A stretch of DNA of 64,000 bases from Mactra quadrangularis (lineage: Eukaryota; Mollusca; Bivalvia; Venerida; Mactridae): contig CM046294.1 of the NCBI GenBank assembly GCA_025267735.1, positions 36,239,222 to 36,303,221 of the forward strand, written 5' to 3'. Below the pieces are notes generated by a model, which was given only the letters and a program-made list of their open reading frames with translations, ran no database searches and had not been told where the DNA came from. Below are positions 35,396-49,500 of this stretch, one piece after another. Both the position numbers and the translations under genes were made by a program. How positions within the stretch are numbered: position 1 is the first letter of the stretch; each line of letters begins with the position of its first letter.

Positions 35396-36925
35396 CTGAA
35401 ATAAATTATTTTTACATTGATAACTTAACTGCAACGTGTAAAACCAAGATGCGATATACAAGTATAAATTCATTGATAAGTTCAAGGAAAACAATTATAT
35501 GAATATAACTACGCGTATTCCTCGGGTATCGATTCACTTTAATATATCAATGTTAATATGTACAATGTTACATAAGTATTCACATTGTCAGTAGAAAAAA
35601 CACTGTTGTGGGGATAATGCCGTAGCAACACTTTGTATATGTTATATCACGATGGTCAGTCAACATACTCACACATAAAACAGTATTACTGTAATTAACT
35701 GTTATGTCTAGACACAAGGTATACGGTCAAGTGAATGTGATTCTTCTTAATTAAGCCATGGAAAGTAATATAAATATACAATAATTATTTTTTACTCGCT
35801 AAAACCTTATTGTACGTGGAAGGGAAATTCGTGTTTAAGGTGTAACATTAAAAGGTGCCCGTTTTTTCTCTCATTTACTAATGTTAAATTATCAATGCAG
35901 CAATTCTCCCATAATTGTTGCCATTTTGAAAAGTGAAATTCGAAAAATGAACCAACTGTAAACATTTAATTTTCAACATAATTGCAAACATCAAACCTGG
36001 GTGATATTGAAACAAAAATATAACACACACCATTCGTAGACTGAGGAAGATATACGAGTTTAATAACTGTATGCCAACTACTACGTTACGGAACATAGAA
36101 ACACGGGTACAATTACAAGTTTTAAAATAAAAAAATATGTATTTCTGTCCATGTAAGTATGAAATATCATTCAATGGTGAGTAGTGAGACAAATTTAAGC
36201 AAACTATTTTGCAATATATACATGTTTGTCAGAATAGTGCAGGCAGAATTCATGATCATGTTTTGTTGTTTAGATAAGATAGCGTAACACATTTATGTCA
36301 ATATATGTATTAGTCACATACAGACATGTGGATCATTCTTGTCTACATTGATTGATACTTAAACATATTAGGTACAATTTAAAATGTCAATTAGTATGAA
36401 ATATGACACCGTATGCTCAAACCTAATGCCATATTTGATATGCCATGTAGTTACAGAACATAATACAAAAAATAAGAGCCTAATAAGAACAAAATTACAT
36501 TTTAATATCGATTACATAATACAAAATTATAATTTATTAACAGCACAGAGTATTCCTCAATGTTTGAAACAAGTTTTAAGTTTATGTTGTGCCATTTAAC
36601 AACCTTATGATATTACTGAGCTTGGAATATAACAAATGAGATATGTGAAGCAAGTATGATAGTATAAACCTAACTCAAGTACACTTTTAGTGATTTATTC
36701 TATTGTGTATATCATGTAGATATATAAAATAGACGACACTGATCGTGATGAACATTTTAAATAAATCAATGATTTAGCAATTTGTTAAAATTACTATGCT
36801 ATGCGGCGTTATGGAATACATGTTACGGGAAATATTAAGCACCACAATTGGATCAAATTATATCAACAACCCATTTGTTTGGGTTTACATAGTATTTTTG
36901 GTGACCGTGTAGACCAAATATATGG
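35396..36925. other. Upstream region of the Ig receptor, no clear exon
   Basis: Should contain the leader exon(s). The only hint is a hydrophobic - strand stretch near 36033-35998 with a phase-1 donor (CCCAG|GTTTG). The 102-codon open frame around it has no motif. Confidence 0.35.
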
Positions 36926-36929
36926 AAAG

Positions 36930-37440
36930 CCAGAGTACACCCCCGACGTCGTTGTTATTTTCCCTATATAAATGCATTGGAAAATAACTCCGTCGAATCC
37001 ATTAACATCGACGTCGTTTTTATCATGTTGACGAAACTATTTACGAAACTATTTATAACAACTTCGTCTTAAAGCACCGACGCATTTATTTCAACGACAC
37101 TATATTATCTTCGTCATATCTCAATTCAACAACTTCGCACCGACGCTACTAATTTCAACAAGTCTATAATATCTTCGTCGATTAAACAATTTCGATTTTT
37201 AAATTAATTTCGTTCAATCGACGCCGAAGTTATTAAGATTGACGACGCTTTGATGAACAAATTCGATAGGTCATTTCTATAGTCGGTTTTCAGGCATAAG
37301 TTATTGAAATAACGTCGGTCTAAAACCGAAGTTATTTTACTGTCGTATTCCGAGAAATAACCCTGCTCGTGTAAGGCTACTACAACAATAACTTCGGCAA
37401 AATGACGACGAGATTTCAGCGAAACGAACGTGACTTGAAT
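36930..37440. repeat. CpG-dense cryptic repeat of AATAACTTCGTC-like strings
   Basis: Many imperfect copies of CGACGTCG, AACTTCGTC and their complements (GACGAAGTTATT), including local palindromes such as GTTATTTTCC/GGAAAATAAC and AGTTATTGAAATAACGTCGG. CpG dinucleotides are far more frequent than in neighbouring DNA. No frame is open. Possibly an old palindromic element, or a CpG-rich region between the divergent Ig and integrase-core genes. Confidence 0.4.
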
Positions 37441-37840
37441 TTGTTATTGTGGCATTAAAGTGAGTGCGCACCGTTCATTAATGGGAACGAAGGATTGAAC
37501 AACCAGGCGTCAAAATGTAAGATTTTGTTTTATATTTTTTAATTTGACCTTATTTGGATTAGCCATATCATTAAAGTAGTTGCTGAGCAAATCACATTTA
37601 CATCTGAGTGAATTTTTCCGAATGCTGTATAATATATAAGGTGTGACTCGTTAATACTAAAACTCTTCTGCAGTCAATTTAAAATGGCGACCAATTTATT
37701 TTTGGAACTCGATTGCCAAGTACGTCATGGTTAAGGATTAAGAAGCTTATAACTGTTTTAATTGTACAGTAAAACCACAGTAATGGCTCTTGCGAATCGC
37801 GTGGTCACACCAGGCTCCAAATGGAAGTTGAAAACTTGAT

Positions 37841-38357
37841 TGAAAATTTATGAACTGGTGGTGTTTAAAACAGAAATGAGGGTGCCATATTCCCCCAACT
37901 TGGCCCAAGACGCCCCCCCGAAAAGGTCGGTTGTCTTGACCGTATTACATTCTCCCAATAGTATGCTTCCATTCAATGTATTAAACAGGTTGTAGGGATA
38001 ATAATCTAGCTGGTATATATAATAAGTTATTGCCAGCCCTGAGGAAAGAAACAGAGGTGATTGAGTGTGAATTTCATTTGTTAAGGGATAGAATTTAACT
38101 AGAATTTATGTACTGGGGATGTTTTAACCAGAAATAAGGTTGCCATACTCCCCCCTCCCCCCAACTTGGCCTTTCCCTCCCAAAAACGAGTGGTTGGCTT
38201 GACTTTATTTCATTCTTCCTATAGTATGCTTTCATTCAATGTATTAAATAGGTTGCAGGAATAATAATCTAGCTGGTAATATAAGTTATTGCCAGCCTTG
38301 AGGAGTGAAACAGAGATGATTGAGTATGAAGTTCATTTGTTAAGGGATAGAATTTAA
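37841..38357 (+). repeat. Tandem duplication, unit about 258 bp
   Basis: Two head-to-tail copies share (G)TACTGG...GTTT(A)AA(A)CAGAAAT(G)AGG, CCCCCAACTTGGCC, AGTATGCTT(C)CATTCAATG, AATAATCTAGCTGGTA and TTCATTTGTTAAGGGATAGA. Copy 2 carries an expanded C run (CCCCCCTCCCCCC). Confidence 0.8.
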
Positions 38358-38460
38358 CTAGATGAGTGAGACCAGGGGCATCAACTTAGTCAAAGATAAA
38401 TGACATGTGCAAATAATAGAAAGTATAGGTTATAATCTTAATAGCTTCATTTGACCTCAG

Positions 38461-38500
38461 TTTTAGGTGAGCAACTTAGGGCCCTGCGGCCTCTTGTTTA
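38461..38500 (+). repeat. Repeat terminus GTGAGCAACTTAGGGCCCTG
   Basis: The string GGTGAGCAACTTAGGGCCC followed by CGGCCTCTTGTT resembles a widespread bivalve repeat end (GGTGAGCGA..CAGGGCC...CTCTTGTT, from memory). The open frame at 38467-38697 starts in it and is not called. Confidence 0.35.
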
Positions 38501-38810
38501 AGTTTTTGAGGTATTTTGTCATTAGTTTTATGATGTTCCTGGTTATAATTTTGCTGGTTATATCCCTTCTCTATAAATCTGAGCTTATATATATTCAAAT
38601 TTTCAATCCTTTAAAGGGCATTTTTGTTGATTTATTTCCATGTAATATTTACTGCCAAGATTTTTGTTCAATCTCCATAGGAACAAAAATATCATAGCTG
38701 CACTGTGTGCCTGTTTAAATATACATTTCATTTGCAGGAATTCAACTTGCTATAATAAATTGTTATGCATGTAGATTTATTTATTTTGATGTATGCTTTA
38801 CATTGTCTAC

Positions 38811-38872
38811 CGCCGTGATATAACCTATAAATGTGTTGCTACGGCGTTAAACCCAATAAAAAAAAATACATT
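38811..38872 (+). mobile_element. SINE 3' tail fragment
   Basis: ATATAACCTATAAATGTGTT then GCTACGGCGTTAAACCCAAT and an A run: the conserved SINE tail in + orientation with no head; same tail as the full copy at 45962-46171. Confidence 0.75.
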
Positions 38873-40575
38873 GTCTAAAATCTTTATTTTCAGATAATCT
38901 AGGACTGTTGGGAAAATAATGGTATCAGAAGGTAACTATGTTCGCATTGTTCTGTATTACTCTGTAAAGTTTCTGTAATTAAATTTATTGTTGTTAGCCC
39001 TGTGACTTTGAGTATAGGTATAGTACTGATTCTAAAGGCTATGAAAAATTTGCAAGTCTCTAAGGGTCCTATTAAAGGAAAAAAAATAGTGCCAGTTGCC
39101 TTATCATGCACTGTAGGACTTATGATGTTGATAAATTACTCTAATTCAAAATGGGTATGCTTATATGGTTCCCAGCTATGTATTATGCATCACATATTGT
39201 AACTATATAAGTTCTCAAAATAAAAGAAACAACTTCACTGCAGATTATTGAATTAAATAATTTTCTTTCCATAAAGCTAATGTCTAGCTCTTCCACATGC
39301 ATGTTAGGACTTAAAAAATATGTTATTTAACTTATTACCTATAATTTGAGATAATGATCAGGTATGAATGTAAAAAATGCTTTTAATGGTTCATTGGCCC
39401 TTGAATTTCATGTAACATTTGAAGACCTGTCATACCTTTTTTTCTCTCATTGCATTGTTGTTCTATGTTGGATTTGAATGCCAAAAATTTGCTTTTTGAT
39501 GAGTCCTGTACATGATAGCCAGTCTGATCTTATATGCAAACAGATTATATTTGTACTACTGCAGTCATTGGAAACTTGCCTATATTCAAAATCAGAGTTT
39601 TTAGATCTGGGGTTTGAAACCATTGCAATGACAGCCATGACTTATTTATATTCATACTTGCTTGTTTTTTGGTTAAGCCATATTGCTTAGCTTTATTCAT
39701 ATTTAATGTGAATGCCTAAAATCCAAATGAAGTGCTCTTTTGCTTACACCATTCATTTAAATTAAGATATGTTATCTTATCTTTAGTAGGTACCATTTTT
39801 TCCAGACTTATAAGATAAATATTGTCCAAAAAAAATAAAACCGCTTATTAAAGAAATGTAGATATTCCTGAATGATGAATTAGAGATCTGACTTCTACCT
39901 TCTTCCAGGGATAAAGAATGCTATCAGGGCTTATCATCAAAAGGGGTACAATTACAAACTGATACATTACCTGTTGGAAAAAAGACATTTTTGTGTTTTG
40001 AGGCAGGTACCCCTTAAATTTGTTTTGAAAAAAAGATAGAAATCTGATTATGGTATTTAAAATGTTAGTTGATTTTAACACACAGATATCATTATACATG
40101 CTACTTGTAAACTCACAAGAGCTTTTTTCTAGTGAGCTTTTGTGAAAGGGTGATGGTCAAGTTCTGTAGTCTGTTGTGCATTGTCTACAAAAAAAACTTT
40201 TAAATTTGATCAAACTGCTTATCTATGATCCTTAGGTGGCCTCCAACCAAACCTGTTGAAATAGTTCAGCTGGATGCATAAGTAGGTCTTATTGATTCTT
40301 GATTATCACATGCTCTTTTCCCTCTCTTATCCATCTATGGTTAAGGTCCCTCGTATTATGATGATTTTATCATTATTCAATTCCAATTTTTTTGAAGTTT
40401 TATGAGATTCTTAAAACAACTTTTCAAGGTCAGATTAAAGTAAGATATCAGCTGAATGTTCACAGAAAATGTGTGCAATTAAATTACATTTTATTAACAG
40501 CTAGTAGGAATATTTATTGTTGACATTCTTAGCATTCAGTGTTGGAGGTTTTATTAGTACTTATTAAATTTACAG

Positions 40576-43500
40576 CTTCCAGTACCTGCAGAAAAAACTG
40601 ATACCATCTTTAGGCTTAAAGAGAAGAGGAAGTTTAACAACAGACCTAGATAGTGTTATTGATCTGTCTAAGGTAAAAGTTATTCAAATTACTCTCAACT
40701 ACCTCACTTTATTTATTGATTTTAGAAGAAAATGTAAAAATACTGTTAAATAGTGCAATAGGAAGGCCTTGTTAATACCAGTCATATTTATTTATTTATT
40801 GGAGTCAACGCCGTATCAACACAATTTAGGTCATTTCACGGCGTCCAGGGCACCTAACCTAGCTTTCCTGGACCATTGTCTATAACCAGTACTCGCCTAC
40901 CCTTCCACAAGGCCGGAAACTTCTCCATATTATCTAATCAATGGAGGAAAATCGACATTATTGTCAATTTCTCATGGAAGGGTATAACCTCCCCGGGTGG
41001 GATTCGAACCCGCACCCCCTCGGGCACGAGTATCCAAATTCCGGCGCGCTACCAACTGCGCTATCGACCCGGGTTCAGCTTACTTAATGAACAAAACATA
41101 ATGTATAGTTTATTATTTTTCTACTGTGTCCAGTTTATTCCAAACAATATGACTAATGCAGAAGCAGTTCTCTGAAAAGATAATAATAATAATTTACATG
41201 ACATTCTAAAATAAAAAAAAATACATAGATTTTAAAAACCCATTTTTTAGATATGGGAAAGTTTTCCCGCAGGAATAATAAACTTGTATGGATGATATCT
41301 GGTGTTTTTATTTGCGTTCATAGTCGAAAACGACAATAAATTGCAAAGGCCGTAGATAAGAATGGATAGTCCGTTGATAGAACAAGCGTTGTCAGTAGCA
41401 ACAAACCGGAAACGGTATTATTTAGTGAAATGGACAGCTATTCAACATGTTGCAGTTCTCACTGTAAAATTAATAATATCATGGTAAATACTGGTAATAA
41501 GTTGCTGACATTTGGCAGAAAAGTGAATTAATGTAGGTATAATTGACTAGAATCGACAAAACGATGTGAGACGAACTGTCACAGTTGAAAAACCCTATAC
41601 AAGTAGCTGTTTATATGAAAAATGAAATGAGAAATGCCGGACTGAAGGGGTCTCCCTGGTTACCGACAAGAAACGTCAAAGACCGTCAAGAAGCGTAATT
41701 TATTAAAATAGTGCAATAATATTTGTAGTTAGATAGTCAAATGCCAGATCATTTCAATATCTTAGTAAAACTTATTGAGTGAACTACTGTAGTGCATATC
41801 TTTAATTTAAAAAAATTGAAAATAATCAGATGAAAATCAAGAAAAAGTTTCATGATTTGCAAACTTACTCTGTACTGTATCCACAGCATTTCCTGCCCAG
41901 GACTATTATAAATTAAATCTAGCATTTAATTAAATGACCGTGCTTGATGGTAGGCTATATCTATCATCTCATTAATTATTATTCTATTTAGAAGGAGATA
42001 TGGAATGGTGTTGCTGGTTCTGAACAACTGAGAAGGACTCTTGCCATCAAGTACCAGATAAGAATTACCAGGTTATACGCTTAATGAAATAGTCAACATT
42101 TATTTACAATAAATAAAATGTTTTGGATTTTCATGATAAACATACAGCTTATACTTTTTAAAAGCATTGCTTTGAAGATGGGCTAAATGAATTTTATTAA
42201 CAGTCAGAAGTCTCTAAATTCTGTATCAACATTTCTGGAGCACATTGTATATAACTGTCTGCTTTTTTTCTTCATGAGCATGGCATTTCCATTCTTAAAT
42301 TAAATTAAAATGTCTGACAAATATTGCCAAATAAGATCAAGTGAATTTTTTACATTCCTTGATTTATGTTGTTGTTGGATATTTATTGAAACTTCTTATT
42401 CTGCAATTTTCTAAATGTCGTACTAGAATTAATTAGTCCATATTTGATATCATTATTGAGCTCATGAAAGCAATTTTTGAAAACAACTTCTAATAAGTCC
42501 ATACACCATGAATTTTTGACAATTGTATTTCCAGAAGGGTTAGTAGAGAACTAATCAAATTGTTAGACTGTGAAGGATTAGAGAGAAGACAGAAAAACAG
42601 GCTTCGAAGAAGAGTATATATGTCTAAGGTATGTATATTGTATAAACATATTTATAAACATTAAAAACCAATTTTTTACCAATCAATGTTCTAATATTTT
42701 AACATGGAGACATGTATGCCCCCTTCCCATACACTCACCCTTAAACTACTTTGTTTATGTGCCATTCTAATTGATTGACTATTGCACATTCAGATCCTTA
42801 TTTATTTATTTATTTTATTCATTTGATTGGTTTTAACGCCGTGTCAACACAATTATAGTCATTTTACGGAGGCCAGTACGCCTAACTTAGCTTTCCTGGA
42901 CCCTTGTCTGTAACCAGTACTCACCTACCCTTCCAAGAGGCCGACAATTTCTCTGTATTCCATATTGATGGAGGAAAATCGATATTAATGTTGAATTTTC
43001 AGGGAAGGGTATAGCCGGCCCGGGTGGGATTCGAATCCACACCTCTTTCAGGACACTAGATTCGAAATCCTGCGGGTTACCACAACACCACAGACCCGCA
43101 TACATCCAGATCCAACAAACTCACATGTTTCTGACCGGTTTGAAATAATCTTAACATGGAATGACTTTATATTTTTGGCAGTTCAATATTATAACACTGT
43201 GGGTGTGTGTTGATTTAAAGATTTGAGTTTTTTTATTTGGTTTAGCTCCGTAGCAACACTTGTATAGGTCATATCAAGGCGGTAAGTCAACCAACTGACA
43301 TTTCCTGGAAAGGCTAGGATCTCTGGATTTAGCTGTTAACCAACTACTAAGCACATACTTTCTTCAGTGACTGGCAACTGCCCTACATGATTTTAGAATC
43401 AGTGGTAGAAGGGAGAATGGCCGTAGAAATTATTTCACGACTACATTCCACGAAAGTATGCCCCACCCAGTGATCGAACCCGCGACTCCTCGATCAGTAG

Positions 43501-46500
43501 ATTTGCGGACTACCTACTGAGCTAGCCAGGCGGTCTGATTATTAGTTGCTTTACTTCTGAGGTGCATTGTTACTCATTTCAGGGTCCCAATTACTGCTGG
43601 CACATTGGTAAGTATATTTCTTTCACATAACCATGAGTTTGGGCCAGCATATATCTTGTGTGAATGGTACAAATGTAACATAATAGTGTGTTGTTAAAAT
43701 CTTGACTGTATATGTACATAGTTAATGGCATTGAGCTGGGTAATATTTTGTCACCTACATGTTTGATAGCTTATAACATTACTTTTTGTAGAATGGTATT
43801 ATACTTAGTTGGTAGTTTATTAATTACGTTGGAAGTAAAATTAATTACATTGTACTTCAGTTATTGAGCAATATTTTTTTTCAGATTATTACTATGATAT
43901 TAAGAAAGTCCCATACATTGTGTATGGGATAGATAATGCATTCACCTATTCATTGTTAGAATTAAGAAATAATCAAAGAAACAATGTCTCATTGGGTATT
44001 GTTTATTACCTAGGGTAGTTAGTTTCATTGGCATTCATGATACAGCTTTGAAAAGAACCACAATAAGTTCGGTTTTAAGATTATATGTACATGTATACTA
44101 AGATAGGGTTGATAATATACATAAGTTATAAATTACCTTCTATTGGCTAAGAAAATGCATTATCATGGATTGTCAAAAGTAAGAGTAAGGTGTCATTTCT
44201 TAATCTTTTTCAGATGGTTATGATAAGCTCACACCATATGGAATTTCCATTCATGGATGCATTGATGGGTAAGTTTGTTAGCCTTCATGATGGAAACAAT
44301 TAAAGCACTTGGATTTACAATTTAAAATGTTATATAACACTTGTTGCTTAACTGGTGGACTGTTGGATTATTTGAAAATTCATAATTAAGATTTTTTTAG
44401 TTTGACTACCTTCACATATTCTTTCCTTTTCATTAATATTCACTAACGTTAATCTCTTGTAACAGAGAGTTTACAATGAAATCACAGACGAATGTAGTGC
44501 ATTATTTGTCCACCCTTCAGATTTATTTTATTAGTTTCAGTCGAAAAGTTATATGGTTGAAAGCAGGCATAACAAACAGAAGGCCAGAGGTTGTGGGGAA
44601 ATACTTTTTGGATGCTGTTTTATCAGAAGGAGGTGGGTTACACTTCCAAAATATTTTCAAAATTTTTAATTCTCAAATATTTTCAAAACTTTTCTTTAAA
44701 TAGACAGAACTGGGTGTATAATCCATCATCCTTAATTCACTTTAAAAGGGACAGCTTTTAGTTTTGTGTCAGATGTAAGGAGTTGTGCCTGTGATGTTCT
44801 TTGCATCAAACACACCTATGTTAATATATTTGCTCTAGTAAGATTCTTTTATGGGAAACAGGTGCTGTAGTAAGTGATTTAATTAGAAACAGATTCATCT
44901 GATATTTTTGTGTGTAAAAATTTTATACAATATATTAAGATAGAAAAGAAGGCCCATGGTGCCTGTTAATGTGACATGAGTTGAACTAAAAGTTTGTACA
45001 ACCTTCATTTATTAGCATTGATATTTTGGCAACCTGTCCAGAATAAGATGCAGAGTATTAATTTTATTTCACTTGACTAAATAAATAAATAAATAGATTG
45101 TTCTAATGAACAAACATGTTTCGAAGCTGTGATGGACCCTAATAAAGTGAAAACAGATTAATTTCAATTTAATTAACTATCCGTTGATTAATGTCCTAAT
45201 GTGTGTGCAGGTAAAGGGCACTTTGATCAGATGTTGTGTACTGCTAGTATAGCAGTTTAACGTTTTGATTAACATCATATATATTATTTTTCATTGTTAT
45301 ACTGATAATTAAGTTCAGTAATCTATTTACACCAGGTTTGCCGAGAAGAGTTAGAGGAGATTGTGGGACAGAAAATGTTTTGGTAGCTGAGATAATGAGA
45401 GAATTATCTGGTGATGACAACTCTTTTAGATATGGGCGATCAACATCAAATCAGGTATTTGTATCTTACATTGTGCAAACTTTGACTTGCCCACTTCTTG
45501 ATTTATTAACACATGAGTTGTTCTAATCTGTTACTTCTTTAACTTTTCATGTCACTTCCTGAACTTTTTTGTGAAAAAAACATGGTTCTATTAATTTTCT
45601 ACTATTTCTCTTCATATGATAACCCTCAAGGAACAGAGTGGCCCTCATTGCCAGGAAAAAAATTGTCAGATAAATTGAATGAATTTAAACTCTGAATTTG
45701 AAACATCAAGAATGTTTGATGGTAGGAGAGTATTATTCTGATTTATCATTATGATTGAAAAATTTGATCAGAATTGCTTGATTTGATTTGATTGGGTCTA
45801 ACACTGTAGCAACACATTGCATGGGTCATATCACGGCGGACAACTGCCCTACATGATTAAGAATCAGTGGTAGGAGGGAGAATGGAAAAATTTCATGACC
45901 ACGCTCCACGAAAATATTCCCCGCCCGAGGATCGAACCAACGACCCCTCAATCAGTAAACACCCGGGATGGTTATACCCATCCATGAAAATTCGACAATA
46001 ATGACAATTTTTCCTCCATTAATAAGGTATATGGAGAAGTTGCCGTCCTTGTGGAAGGGTAGGTGAGTACTGGTTATAGACAAGGGTCCAGGAAAACTAG
46101 GTTAGGTGAGCTGACCACCATGATATAACCTATAAATGTGTCGCTACGGTGTTAAACCCAATAAAAAAATCGATCAGTAGACTGAGCTAACCAGGCGGGT
46201 CGATCGGAATTTCATTTCTGCTCCAAGAAATCAAAAATGACTGGTTCAATTAAAGATTTATATACCTTTACTAGTTCAAAGTGAACTTGGATGGTTGATT
46301 GTTTATCATATATTTATTACATGTATTGAAAGAAGTGTCATCTTTGAATATGAATCACCTTGGCTCATGAGATTTTACTTTTTGAAAAAATCTAGGGCTA
46401 TTGTGGCTCTCGTTTTCTAATTTCAACATGGTGAACTGGTGACCCTATAGAGTATAGTACTTGATATTTTCCTTGTAGCGCATAGAGAGATGGTGGGGAA

Positions 46501-49500
46501 CTTTAAGACATTCAAGGTCAGATTTTTGGATGCAACAATTTAAGTTATTATTTTGGACATATATCTGCAAATGCCTTTTTAATATACTTTATACAGCAAA
46601 ATGTTCGGGACCAAACAATGATTTCGGATAATCCATGATATTCGTTGGATCCGACTTCGGATAATTGAGATTTAACTGTATATACATTCTTGGATGATTT
46701 CTAGATAAATTGTACTTGGCAAATTGCTTCCTGATGCTGAAGTTTTAACACAATTTCAGTACTCAACACTTTACATTTACTGTTCAAACAGTGTTTAAGA
46801 ATGATGCTATGTTTGGCATGAACATCAAACCTTAAGCTCGTTTCTCGTGGTGTTATGGCTAGCATGAATGACTACCAAACCAAAGGTTTCTAGTACATTT
46901 TCTGACCACGGGTTATACCTCTTTGCTGGATGTCAGACATAATCTGTGTACTAGACATATGGAGAAGTAATCAGTTTTAAAAAAGATAAATCAGTGCTGA
47001 TGTCATCTTAGCTGTTGAAGTGGCATAAAATCCAAAACATTCAAAACAAAAGCTGGTGTGAGAGATACAAAGAAAGTTGGAAAGGTCAGCTGAATGCCTT
47101 GAAATGACATACATATTATTATGTGTTGCTAGAGGTATATTATGATAACTGCTAAAGTTAGATACATTTCTATTTGCAGCTTTTGGAGGAAAAAGACCAC
47201 CTGCAAAAGGATAATACTATACATAGGTAATACTTCGGTGATATTTTTTGCTATTAATGCACATTGCAGGCAAATTGGAATATTTTAATAAGCCCTTGGT
47301 TATTTGAAAATATGGTTACTCATTGTAGTTATTGTTCACAGAAATAAAGTTAGCAATGTTAGAATACTTACTCTACGCATAAAAAATACAAATATTTTAT
47401 TGCCTTGTGAAGTATTTTTTATACCCCCGCTTTGAAGAAGAGGGGGGGTAATACTGTTTTACCCTTGTTATGGCCTGCAGAAATTTAACTACCGGGTAGC
47501 TCCATTTTTGTCTCGGGTATTTTTTGGCTAAACTTACAAAAATCTTTACATCGTTATATTGCATCAAATTCAAATGATATGTGCAAAAAATGTAGGTCTT
47601 AAGAATTATGTTTCCTTAACTGTAAGAAAAGATTTGAAATCTATTTTGCTTGGGTATTAACTATTAACTAAACATCCTGCCACTCCAAAATATTCCCTGC
47701 AATGAAACATATGTAATGGTTTTGTTTGGATTTTAGGTTTTGTCTTCAATATGTTTTCATGGATTTCATCAATAAGCAATTAGAAGAAGTAAGACTTCTA
47801 TGGAACCATCATAAAATTCGTTATCAAAAGCAAGGGAATTCTATGCCAGGTATTCCAGAGATTCTTCACAATGAGACAGAAGTATATGGTGAGTCATTGT
47901 ACAAATGCGACAGGCTAGTGTCCTGAAGTCAGACAGTTTAAACATCTATTTTTGAGCCATTGTTGAAAGACGATTAACCTTAAATGTTCAATCCCTATGG
48001 GCAGGTGGTTCATTTGTCCGGTCCTTAACATTGACATCTAAAGTGGGCTTGACTACATTGGTTTGTATATGCTTAGGCATATGGGCATGTGCAGAGCTAC
48101 AGAACCATGAAGAGTATTTTCATATTAAAATGTTTAAATACATTAAACATTGACTCGCACAACAATGCTAGTAAATAATAGCGTTTTTGAGCTAGACCTT
48201 TCTTTAGTTGGGGATCCCTGAACAATAATCCAAGACAGTTTGATCGAAGTCAAATAGTTTCAGAGTTTTAAATTAACACAGCTTAACCTAATTATGGGCT
48301 TGTATCTTATCTCCTTATTATACCCCCGCTTCGAAGAAGAGGGGGGTATACTGTTTTACCCTTGTCCGTGCGTGCGTGCGTGCGTGTGTGCGTCCGTCCG
48401 TCCGTCCGTCCGTTACAAAATTTCCGTCACAGTTTTCTCAGCAACTATACCATGCAGCAGCCTGAAACTTTGCATATTGCTTCATCCTATAGTCCCATGT
48501 GGTGTAAAGCGATTTCATGCTCCTCGCTCATCTACTTCCTGTTTGTCGCATATTTTTAGATTTTGGCGGGGGTATCACTAGTGAGCATTAGCTCACAGAT
48601 TTACTTGTTGTTCATAGTTGACAAAAAATACAAAATTATATGCAATTGTATTAAATCAATTTGCCTTAAGTCACTCATTCAGTATTTGATGCATTTATCT
48701 TAAACACATGAATTTCAGTTTGTTCTGAACATGATAAAATTTCATTTAAGTTAGCAATGAAGTCTGTGTTTTTGCAACATTTACAAAAAAGTCTCATATG
48801 TCTCCATCAACAATTCATATAGGATTTGGCACATCTTGCTGGATGGTACTCTCTACATTTCCCTTAATAGCTCGAGTATTCGAAGAATAGGGAGCTATTC
48901 CGGTCACCCCGGTTGCGGCGTCCGCGTAATGCTTTGGCTTAAGTTTTACGTGCAAGTATCTCATCTCTGTTTTTACTAATATCATTGTGTTGAAACTTTG
49001 CACATGTTTTTGTAACCATAATTTCATCCTATGCGCAAGGATTCACAATTTTGACATTTATTTAAGTGGAATAATGACCCTTTTTGACTTAAGAGATTTG
49101 GGGTTAATGTTTTGCGTGCAAATGTAATATACAATGAATCTGTACATAATATCTCTGTTTCTGGTAATGCCTTTGCTCTGAAACTTGGCACATGTCTTAG
49201 CGACTATCTTATCATCCTCTAAGCAATGCTTTTTTACTCTGATATTCAATTTTAGCTCGACTATTTAGCTTACTATCCAGCTCTAAGAATTGTCTAGTGT
49301 AGCTGTCCTTTGACAGTTCTTGTTTATATTCTTTTCATGATTTAATGTGTTATTGATATTGTTGACCAATCTATATGTTTTATCAACTGTATTTCCTCCT
49401 TTTTAGGAGTAATGAATTACATGCAAGAAGTTCCCAATATAGATAATTACCTGCAGCGTTGTACAACGGATTTTCTAGACTTGGATAAAGATTTCACAAG

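Noticed and set aside
48294..48581. Two + strand frames with VRACVRVCVRPSVRP runs
   Set aside because: Translation of the (GTGC)n/(GTCC)n core of a dispersed repeat.
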